The notes beneath the pieces are model-generated. The model did no database searches and was not told where the DNA came from. It saw nothing but the letters and a program-made list of their open reading frames with translations. The position numbers were made by a program, and so were the translations under genes. A DNA stretch of 64,000 nt from Chitinophaga pinensis (GTDB lineage: Bacteria; Bacteroidota; Bacteroidia; Chitinophagales; Chitinophagaceae), in contig NZ_VOHS01000018.1 in the NCBI RefSeq assembly GCF_007896845.1, positions 62,001 through 126,000 on the forward strand, in the 5' to 3' direction. The first letter of the stretch is position 1. Every line of letters starts with the position of its first letter. Below, one piece after another: positions 57,361 to 64,000 of this stretch.

Positions 57361-58221
57361 TCATTTTTCCCTGACATTCCTTTCCAGCCAGTGGGAGGCA
57401 AGGGTGGTCCATGCAAGTCCGGCTTTGTTATCAGGACGCAGGCCGTAGCCGTGTCCGCCTTTGGCATACAGGTGCAATTCTACCTGTACTTTGGCTTCCC
57501 GTAGTGCGCCTGCCATCACCAGTGCGCTGTTCGCGTATGGATCGTCTGCTGTGGCAAACAGGAAAGTAGGCGGGGTATGATCATTTATCTGTAGTTCTGG
57601 TGTAATGCTGTGATTGGCGCCGAGATCAAGATATGCGGGATAGATCAGCAGTGCAAAGTCCGGACGGGCAGAAGCGCTGTCTGATTTGTCAACAGGGGCA
57701 TAGCTCTGTTTGTTATACAGGGTGCTGGCCCGGGCACTCAGACTGCCACCGGCAGAGAAACCCAGTACACCGATCTTTTCCTGTTTCAGCTGCCATTCCG
57801 AAGCTCTGGAACGTACAATACGCAAAGCACGCTGTACGTCCTGTAAGGCGCCTTCCTGCTTCTGTGGTACCCGGTATTGCAGTACAAAAGCAGTATATCC
57901 CAGTCCGTTCAGCCATTGGGCTATTTCATAGCCTTCCAGATTGATGGCAAGGATCTGATAACCTCCTCCCGGACACACAATTACGGCTGCACCATTGGCT
58001 TTGCTTTTCTCCGGCAGAAAGACCTGCATCACCGGATCAGTTACATCGGTCAGTCTGATAACACCCTTGCTGCTGTCACTGGTCGGAACAGCCGGTTTTT
58101 TAGGGGCTGTTTCACCGGGTACGGCGCCTGGCCAGAGGTGAATGATGTCTTTTTCCTTTGTTTGTGCAAATGCCTGCATAGTGAACCATGAGAGTAAGAG
58201 TGTGTACAATGTCTTTTTCAT
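57361..58221 (-). CDS. Secreted alpha/beta-hydrolase esterase-like protein
   Basis: A protein of 286 residues with signal peptide MKKTLYTLLLSWFTMQAFAQ. The frame runs upstream to 58350 but the methionine at 58221 gives the usual signal peptide. Catalytic-type features are an oxyanion loop VIVCPGGGYQIL, nucleophile motif GFSAGGSLSA and a late histidine in AKGGHGYGL. This resembles the acetyl-xylan or ferulate esterase-like hydrolases of the periplasm. It is divergent from the chitinase gene, with a 323-nt gap; a role in polysaccharide deacetylation is possible but not shown. Confidence 0.85.
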   Translation of the reverse strand: MKKTLYTLLLSWFTMQAFAQTKEKDIIHLWPGAVPGETAPKKPAVPTSDSSKGVIRLTDVTDPVMQVFLPEKSKANGAAVIVCPGGGYQILAINLEGYEIAQWLNGLGYTAFVLQYRVPQKQEGALQDVQRALRIVRSRASEWQLKQEKIGVLGFSAGGSLSARASTLYNKQSYAPVDKSDSASARPDFALLIYPAYLDLGANHSITPELQINDHTPPTFLFATADDPYANSALVMAGALREAKVQVELHLYAKGGHGYGLRPDNKAGLAWTTLASHWLERNVREK

Positions 58222-58486
58222 ACCGGGACGGGTTTGGGCAACAAAATAACTAAAACGCACTGCAAAAAAAAGAGAGAAAAAAGAGGGGTTAATTTTGGGG
58301 CTAAAGAACAATAGTATAGTGTAGTGGTGCTTTGGTGTTAACAGGTACAAAATTATAATCCGGAGGTATGCAGCACAAGCGTACTTCTACGGAATCTGCT
58401 GCCTGCGGTAATAACGTATGAGTATAAACGCAGCAGGATTCGGCTCTCCCGGATACTGCCTGCAGTATAATAGGAGGATTTTTTAT

Positions 58487-58494
58487 TATATTTG
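58487..58494 (+). promoter_or_regulatory. Predicted -7 element of the chitinase gene
   Basis: TATATTTG fits TAnnTTTG, 50 nt before the ATG at 58545. The 58222-58544 gap contains no other clear element apart from an A-rich stretch near 58260. Confidence 0.45.
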
Positions 58495-58544
58495 CCCCGA
58501 CTCAAAATAATCATCGTACCGCCGGGTACACAACCCACTATGCT

Positions 58545-60548
58545 ATGAAAACTGCACGTTTCATCGTCTTGCTATTGCTATGCTGTATGTCCACAGCCTT
58601 CTCCCAATCCATTACTGACGTTATTTCCAGTGCTGAATGGGATGTATTATTTCCGCATCGTTTTAATCCTGATGACCGTACCGGTAGTGGTACCTTGCCC
58701 ACTACAGCTGCGAAGGATTTTTACTCTTACGCTAACTTCAGAGAGGCGGTAAGACTGATGTCCAACATCAGGATCATTTCTGAAAGACGTTGCGCGACCA
58801 ACGCCTACAAACTCACCCGTGTGGACAAAACCACCGGCGCTTCAGTCGTGATCCGTCTGGATGGGGATTTCAACACTTCTCCTAACGCCATTATCCGCGA
58901 GGAGATCGATTATGCCACTTTTGCGGGTGAGGGAGACCTGGCTGTCCGTAAAAGAGAACTGATGGCATTTCTGGCCAATATCTCACAGGAAACAACCGGT
59001 GGTTGGCCGACAGCTCCGGGTGGTCAGTATGCATGGGGATTGTACTTCCGGGAAGAAGTTGGCTATGAAGGCACCAGTAACATTGGTTACCGCGAAGCCA
59101 GCACACAGTATCCGCCTGCTGCGGGTAAATCCTATCATGGCCGTGGCCCGATTCAGTTAAGCTGGAACTATAACTACGGTCAGGCCAGCGAATTTATCTT
59201 CGGTGACAAGAATGTACTGCTCGCTAATCCGGAGAAAGTAATTCAGGATGGCGTAATCGCTTTCCAGACAGGTATCTGGTTCTGGATGGCGCAACAATAT
59301 CCGAAACAGTCCTGCCATGATGTAATGATCCCCGGTAAATGGCAGCCTACCGCCGCACAGACGGCTGCAGGACTGAAACCGGGTTTTGGCGCTACGGTGA
59401 ACATCATTAACGGCGGACTGGAATGTAACAAGGGTACCGAGAACACGAAAGTACTCAGCCGTATTGCGCATTATCAGCGTTATACTGGTATCAAACAGGT
59501 AAGCATGGAGCTGGATGGCGGTAACAACGCGGTTAACTGTGGTTGCGCAAATATGGCCCCTTTTGCCATCGACAACACAGAATGCGCACAGATCACTGCA
59601 TTGACCTTTACTTCTCCTGCGAATGGTATCCTGAGTGTGACTTCCCTGTCACCTGTGACATTGGCAGTAGCGAAAAGTGATCCGAAGAATGAGATCACAC
59701 AGGTATTCATCAAAATCGGCGGCCTGAGACTGGCAGGTACCAGCGTACAATGGACACCGACCGCCTATGGTCAGCAGACGGCTACTGCCGTGGGCCTGAG
59801 AAATGGTAAGGACTCCATCGTTACAACGATCAATTTCACTGTATGGAACAGCCAGACTTTTGCTGGTTGTGCTTCTCTGCCAGCGTGGGAATCAGGAAAG
59901 ACATATGAGGCAGCCGGCAATATCGTTCGCTATAACAGTGTCATCTACCGTAACCTCTGGTGGGCTGGTAGTGGCGATGTACCGGGTACTAACAGTACAT
60001 GGGCAGTTGTGGGTGCCTGTAATGGTAATGGCGGCGATGGTGGTGGCACCGGTCAGCCTTGTGGTGGTGTACAGGGATGGACGCCCGGTGGTATCTATAC
60101 ACAGGGTGTGAAAGTTGCTTATGGTAATAAGATCTATCAGGCTAAATGGTGGACACAGGGAGATCAGCCGGATACCAATACCGGTGATGCAAAACCATGG
60201 ACTTTTGTAAGTAATTGTCCGGTAGCTGCGGCTGGCGCTGTAACAACAGCGGCTGTTATCAGCGAAACACCATCCTCAGAAAGCACACTGAAAGTGTATC
60301 CAAACCCTGTGAATGGTAACACATTGACTGTAACGGTAAATGGTAAAGGCAGGGAAAGACTGTTGGTATCATTGCTGAGTGCTGAAACCGGTCAGCCGGT
60401 ATTACAGCAGATCGTTATGCCAAATGGCAGCGCGGCACAGCAGGTACTGCTCGACATCAGCCGTGTACCTTCCGGTACCCTGATCCTGAAAGTGGACAGT
60501 GGCAGATATGGCGTGATGGGTACGAAGAAGATCATCCGCATAAAATAA
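58545..60548 (+). CDS. T9SS-secreted modular GH19 chitinase with two chitin-binding modules
   Basis: A protein of 667 residues. Signal peptide to about 20; GH19 catalytic domain (about 25-325) with general acid E149 in NISQETTGG, likely base E171 in LYFREEVGY, and YHGRGPIQLSWNYNYG and GFGATVNIINGGLEC; an Ig-like module (about 350-435); two CBM5/12-type chitin-binding modules (about 443-495, PAWESGKTYEAAGNIVRYNSV; about 505-560, WTPGGIYTQGVKVAYGNKI); and a T9SS sorting domain (about 585-667, LKVYPNPVNGNTLTV). It should cleave chitin outside the cell. GH19 was first known from plants and actinomycetes; here it sits beside a SusC/SusD pair, fitting chitin use. Confidence 0.95.
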   Translation: MKTARFIVLLLLCCMSTAFSQSITDVISSAEWDVLFPHRFNPDDRTGSGTLPTTAAKDFYSYANFREAVRLMSNIRIISERRCATNAYKLTRVDKTTGASVVIRLDGDFNTSPNAIIREEIDYATFAGEGDLAVRKRELMAFLANISQETTGGWPTAPGGQYAWGLYFREEVGYEGTSNIGYREASTQYPPAAGKSYHGRGPIQLSWNYNYGQASEFIFGDKNVLLANPEKVIQDGVIAFQTGIWFWMAQQYPKQSCHDVMIPGKWQPTAAQTAAGLKPGFGATVNIINGGLECNKGTENTKVLSRIAHYQRYTGIKQVSMELDGGNNAVNCGCANMAPFAIDNTECAQITALTFTSPANGILSVTSLSPVTLAVAKSDPKNEITQVFIKIGGLRLAGTSVQWTPTAYGQQTATAVGLRNGKDSIVTTINFTVWNSQTFAGCASLPAWESGKTYEAAGNIVRYNSVIYRNLWWAGSGDVPGTNSTWAVVGACNGNGGDGGGTGQPCGGVQGWTPGGIYTQGVKVAYGNKIYQAKWWTQGDQPDTNTGDAKPWTFVSNCPVAAAGAVTTAAVISETPSSESTLKVYPNPVNGNTLTVTVNGKGRERLLVSLLSAETGQPVLQQIVMPNGSAAQQVLLDISRVPSGTLILKVDSGRYGVMGTKKIIRIK

Positions 60549-60563
60549 AATATTAAATTTTAA

Positions 60564-60611
60564 GGGAATTGTAACCAATGGCATATCTTATGCGTTAAGG
60601 TTACAGTTCCC
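60564..60611 (+). terminator. Long hairpin after the chitinase gene
   Basis: A 13-bp stem GGGAATTGTAACC/GGTTACAGTTCCC (one G-U pair; 60564-60576 and 60599-60611), with inner GCATA/TATGC, followed by TTTCTGTTT. It may end most transcripts while letting some reach the lipoprotein gene at 60648. Confidence 0.7.
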
Positions 60612-60647
60612 TTTCTGTTTCCAGGAAAGGGCTATAAAATAATTTTC

Positions 60648-61040
60648 ATGAGAAAACCATTAACCTTTATTTTCCTGGCGACGATTGCCATGACGGGATG
60701 TAGTAAAAAAACGACTTCCGGCGCTGCTGAAGAATGTATCAAATACAGTAAAGTGCCTGTTAGTCAGATTGATAAAGCATCTGCAGGTACCAACGGTGCA
60801 ACCACCGTTTATTTTCAGGTAAACAGTGGCTGCGGACAGTTCAGTAAATTCATTGAAAAGAAAAGCGGTAATACGATCACTATTGATGTAGAAGCTGTTT
60901 ACAAAGGTTGTATGTGTACAATGGATATTCCTACACGCCAGACTTCTTATAAGTTGAAAGAAAAGGCTGCAGGCACTTACTACCTGAAGTTTGTATCCGG
61001 AGAGAATCAATTTATCACAGATACTGTGATCGTGAAATAA
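60648..61040 (+). CDS. Small lipoprotein of unknown function
   Basis: A protein of 130 residues with lipobox MTGC (cysteine 18). The mature part has about six further cysteines (e.g. EECIKY, SGCGQF, KGCMCTM), so disulfides in the envelope are likely. The beta-rich C-terminus ends GENQFITDTVIVK. It is 99 nt downstream of the chitinase gene and may be co-expressed at a low level past the hairpin. No family is recognised. Confidence 0.75.
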   Translation: MRKPLTFIFLATIAMTGCSKKTTSGAAEECIKYSKVPVSQIDKASAGTNGATTVYFQVNSGCGQFSKFIEKKSGNTITIDVEAVYKGCMCTMDIPTRQTSYKLKEKAAGTYYLKFVSGENQFITDTVIVK

Positions 61041-61083
61041 TACGGTCAGATTGCGATAATATATACAGACTATAAAAAGAAGA

Positions 61084-61116
61084 AGGGATAAGGTGCAAAA
61101 CCTCATCCCTTTTTTC
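61084..61116. terminator. Bidirectional terminator between convergent genes
   Basis: A stem GGGAT-A-AGGT/ACCT-C-ATCCC with one mismatch, 4-6 nt loop, an A/G-rich run before and TTTTTT after, in the gap between the small lipoprotein and the SusE-like gene. Confidence 0.65.
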
Positions 61117-61137
61117 TTCCATCTTAAATCCCGAAAA

Positions 61138-61902
61138 CTAATAGTTAAATCCCTTTCTTTTGTACATCCAGATGTTTCTCCAACCATCGCCCTGTTGTGC
61201 AAGGGTCAGTTCGTCGGCTGTAAGTTTTACGATCACGTAAGTCACTTTATTGCCGAGCGGAATATCTCCACCTGTTATCTTTAAAGTTCTGTTCAGTGTA
61301 TCCAGCTCAAACAATGCCTTCTTTGCTGCGCCGGCATGTGTAAGCGAGTAGTTTTTGGCGCCGTTGAGATCGAAGGTCATCTCATCAGCAGCAACGCCCT
61401 GTTCAGTCAGATACGCGATACCATTCTGCCACCATTCCGGAGCGGTGGCTCCACCGGAGCCATTTCCATAACAGATACCGCCGGGGATGTCTGCTGCCCA
61501 TACCCATGTCTTACCTGTCTGTTCGTTGGTCAGCAGTTTCCATAAAGGACTGGCGAAATATTCCGGGTCGTTCTTTGACACGGTAATATCGCTGGAATCG
61601 GCTATCGGTCCACCTTGTGTATAGATCGTATAACGGATCGTATACTTGCCTGCGAAAGGCAGGTTGATCGTATCTTTTTTATTCTTTGAAAAGCCGCCGG
61701 TATATTCCCAGAAAGGAATATAGCTCCCTTCTGTGAGGCTGTTCAGCATAACTATATTGTCGTGTCCCTGTTCCTGAGTAATAGAGAACTTCAAGTTATC
61801 TTTTGATATGCCGGGTCCATCCATACTTTCTTCATCTTCCTTGGTACAGGAAACCAGCAGTGCAGATAACGCGAGCAGGGATAAGGTGATAAACTTTTTC
61901 AT
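61138..61902 (-). CDS. SusE/SusF-like surface lipoprotein (PKD-like)
   Basis: A lipoprotein of 254 residues; the start at 61902 gives signal peptide MKKFITLSLLALSALLVSC with lipid cysteine 19 (a longer frame begins at 61932). The mature beta-rich part includes FAGKYTIRYTIYTQGGPIADS, typical of PKD or Ig-like folds, and later ICYGNGSGGATAPEWWQNG. It follows SusD in the SusC-SusD operon, the usual place for a surface glycan-binding lipoprotein. Binding specificity is not predictable. Confidence 0.85.
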   Translation of the reverse strand: MKKFITLSLLALSALLVSCTKEDEESMDGPGISKDNLKFSITQEQGHDNIVMLNSLTEGSYIPFWEYTGGFSKNKKDTINLPFAGKYTIRYTIYTQGGPIADSSDITVSKNDPEYFASPLWKLLTNEQTGKTWVWAADIPGGICYGNGSGGATAPEWWQNGIAYLTEQGVAADEMTFDLNGAKNYSLTHAGAAKKALFELDTLNRTLKITGGDIPLGNKVTYVIVKLTADELTLAQQGDGWRNIWMYKRKGFNY

Positions 61903-61931
61903 GATGCAGTTTTTTGTGGAATGATTCAACA

Positions 61932-63494
61932 TTAGTTAGCCCATCCTGGATTTTGTCTGTAAACGCCGCTGGAGAGGTTGATCTCCTGCTCAGGTATTTT
62001 AAACAGCCCCTGTGTTTCTGTACGGAAAGAAACATTGAACTGAGCATCTGAGCTGCTGTTGTCAATGGCAGCCTTTGCTACACTCATACCCTGACGCAGC
62101 AGGTCCCAGTAACGTAAACCTTCCAGCGCAAATTCGAGTCTGCGTTCTTCCATGATCAGGCTTTTACCATTTGTAGCCGTCAGTGTTTTTCTGCTGGTGG
62201 TATTCAGGAAAGCCCTGTCACGCACCTGATTGTAATACCCCTGCGCTTTACCCAGATCACCGTCCAGATTCAGTTCAGCAGCCATCAGCAATACATCTGC
62301 ATAACGGATGATGACATCATCAAAGTAGTTGTCAATCTGGAAATTACCGCCTTTGCTGTCTGCATTGCCATCATTGAGTGGCATGTATTTTTTCCAGAAA
62401 TAACCGGTATACTGTGACTGATCACCGATAGCATATGCTGTCAGGTTTTCATCTTCGATAGAGATGATAGAAGCATTCCTTCTGGTATCAGCACCGTCAT
62501 AGGCATTCCACAGTTTACTGTTCACCGTACCGGCGCCCCATCCTTTGTAGTAAGGGTTTAACACCTGACTACGGATGCCGATATCTACCTGCATACGGTT
62601 GCCATTGTGCTGGTCCCAGTTGCCCAGTCCTTTATGGGTGAACTTGATAGACCAGATGGTTTCTTTATTGTCTTCACCCACAAAAGAAGCAGCGGAAGCC
62701 TGCCATAAACGGGGGAAGCTGTCTACGAGTCCATAACCACCTGCGTTGATGATATTTTCCAGATAAGTGATGGCCTGTGCTTTAGTCACCACACCTGCCA
62801 GATCATTCTGGTTATAATAACCGGTATAATACAGGAATACACGGCCGATCAGTGCCTGCGCAGCCCATTTTGTTACGCGGCCGTAATTGGAGGTCGGAAT
62901 ACCCTGATAGGCAACAGCAGGTAATTTCTCCGCGGCATATTTCAGGTCTTCTGCGATCTGTTTGTATACATCGGCCGGAGTTGCCTGTGGCATATTGTAT
63001 TCTGATACGGTCAGTGGTTTGGTCGCCAATGGCACATTGCCAAAGAAGCGGGCCAGATCAAAGTAGAAGTATGCTCTCAGGAAGCGTGCTTCTGCGATGT
63101 AGGTGTTTTTCATTGTGCTGTCGGCACCCCAGTTGACACCGTCTATTTTAGACAACAATACATTTGCTCTGTAGATACCGGTATAATATTTCTGCCATAC
63201 ACCCAGATTCATATTGGATGCTTCCTGAAAGCGATCCCACTGTTTCCAGACAAGGTCAGAAGTACCACCACCGCCGAAACAGTTGTCACTGGCCAGTTCT
63301 GATACAAGATGTATATTATCGTAATCACCGATATTGAGCTGATTGTACACCGCTACCAGTGCCTGCAGGGCCTGATCCGGTGTCTGATAGAAGGAGGTTT
63401 CTGTCTGTTCATCAACAGGAGAACGCTCCAGAAAATCCTTGCTGCAGGCAGCAAAGAGCGAGATAGCTATAATGGAAGCGAAGATCTTTTTCAT
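61932..63494 (-). CDS. SusD/RagB lipoprotein
   Basis: A lipoprotein of 520 residues with lipobox FAAC (cysteine 17), then SKDFLERSPVDEQTETSFYQT, the classical SusD N-terminus. TPR-type helices appear as EARFLRAYFYFDLARFFGNVPLATKPL and the C-terminal IMEERRLEFALEGLRYWDLLRQGM. It pairs with the SusC gene 19 nt upstream and likely binds an oligosaccharide at the cell surface. The chitinase next door suggests chito-oligosaccharides, but this is inference. Confidence 0.95.
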   Translation of the reverse strand: MKKIFASIIAISLFAACSKDFLERSPVDEQTETSFYQTPDQALQALVAVYNQLNIGDYDNIHLVSELASDNCFGGGGTSDLVWKQWDRFQEASNMNLGVWQKYYTGIYRANVLLSKIDGVNWGADSTMKNTYIAEARFLRAYFYFDLARFFGNVPLATKPLTVSEYNMPQATPADVYKQIAEDLKYAAEKLPAVAYQGIPTSNYGRVTKWAAQALIGRVFLYYTGYYNQNDLAGVVTKAQAITYLENIINAGGYGLVDSFPRLWQASAASFVGEDNKETIWSIKFTHKGLGNWDQHNGNRMQVDIGIRSQVLNPYYKGWGAGTVNSKLWNAYDGADTRRNASIISIEDENLTAYAIGDQSQYTGYFWKKYMPLNDGNADSKGGNFQIDNYFDDVIIRYADVLLMAAELNLDGDLGKAQGYYNQVRDRAFLNTTSRKTLTATNGKSLIMEERRLEFALEGLRYWDLLRQGMSVAKAAIDNSSSDAQFNVSFRTETQGLFKIPEQEINLSSGVYRQNPGWAN

Positions 63495-63513
63495 GTGGAA
63501 TGATTTACGGGAT

Positions 63514-64000
63514 TAGAATTTAACGTTCAGACCTACCAGTACTGACTTAGGTTGCGGATAGGTACCCAGATCAATGCCGGAAGCCCATCCCGTAGGACCA
63601 TAACCTACTTCAGGATCTACTCCTTTATAAGGTGTAAAGGTGAACAGGTTGGTGGCAGAAACGTATAATCTTAACTGTCCCAGCGGCAGTGTATGTAAGA
63701 GCTGTTTGAAATCATATCCGAGATTCAGGCTCTTTACACGCAGGAAGGACGCATTGTGTACATACAGGTCGGAAGAACGGATCCAGTTCTGGTTCAGTTC
63801 TGCGCCATCAGTAACACGTGGCAGGCGGTTGGAGCTGCCTTCTCCTGTCCAGCGACCGAGGATTTCGGTTGTATAATTACTGAGCGGACGGGAGAAATCA
63901 TGTGTACCATCCCAGATCTGATTGCCGTAGTTACCATATAATGAAGCGGAGAAATCAAATCCTTTATAACCCAGGTTGATGTTCAGACCGTAGGTGAATT
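63514..64000 (-). CDS. SusC/RagA outer-membrane transporter, C-terminus only (window edge)
   Basis: The last 161 residues of a SusC-type barrel are in the window. Reading the minus strand from the edge gives FTYGLNINLGYKGFDFSAS, later DLYVHNASFLRVKSLNLGYDF and LYVSATNLFTFTPYKGVDPEVGY, and the end PKSVLVGLNVKF before the TAA at 63514-63516. These are standard SusC C-terminal strands. The plug and N-terminus lie off the right edge. Confidence 0.95.

Noticed and set aside
1..64000. CRISPR arrays, tRNA, rRNA and insertion sequences
   Set aside because: No regularly spaced direct repeats, no cloverleaf or rRNA signature, and no transposase or integrase text was seen anywhere in the window.

Overview
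The window looks like chromosomal DNA from a glider-type member of the Bacteroidota, most likely Chitinophagaceae (Chitinophaga or a close relative). The evidence is two SusC/SusD pairs, a sigma/FecR/SusC/SusD transport module, type IX secretion (T9SS) C-terminal sorting domains on a GH19 chitinase and on a metallopeptidase-like protein, many hybrid two-component kinases, lipoproteins with Bacteroidota-style lipoboxes, and -7 promoter elements of the TAnnTTTG type. No rRNA, tRNA, CRISPR array, insertion sequence or prophage was seen. The genus is inferred from gene content, not from any marker gene.

Layout. 1-9.4 kb: a cut-off LytS-type kinase, a lone receiver, a persulfide dioxygenase-like/rhodanese fusion, a sugar epimerase-like protein, a CGNR regulator divergent from an EamA exporter with operator-like repeats between them, ComA, a lipoprotein and an aldo/keto reductase. 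9.5 kb: a perfect 34-bp inverted repeat with a 9-nt loop. 9.7-14.7 kb: an AraC regulator divergent from a deaminase / dehydrogenase / permease operon that looks like the lower half of trans-4-hydroxyproline catabolism; the upper half (epimerase, D-amino-acid oxidoreductase, plus a DUF885 metallopeptidase) lies at 34.7-38.6 kb. 14.7-18.1 kb: the conserved transglutaminase / alpha-E / circularly permuted ATP-grasp cassette. 18.2-32 kb: an OmpR regulator, a TonB-dependent receptor, a secreted DUF6055-like protein, an RND efflux operon with its AraC regulator, and a large hybrid kinase. Every reading frame from about 20.6 to 32.0 kb except the OmpR gene is broken by single-base indels while the protein similarity continues across the break.

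38.7-45.9 kb: outer-membrane barrel protein, RmuC, a basic secretory protein-family peptidase, a CHASE3/HAMP/GAF hybrid kinase with three receivers, and a free receiver resembling the last of these. 46.0-52.5 kb: an ECF sigma factor that lacks a recognisable region 4, FecR, SusC and SusD. 52.5-57.2 kb: an envelope module with a small exported two-cysteine peptide and a MauE-like membrane protein, then a PAS kinase with a receiver-CRP regulator. 57.4-64 kb: an esterase-like hydrolase, a modular T9SS GH19 chitinase, lipoproteins, and a SusD/SusC pair running off the right edge, which fits chitin or oligosaccharide use.

All functional calls are from reading the translated sequence and remembered family motifs; no database search was run.
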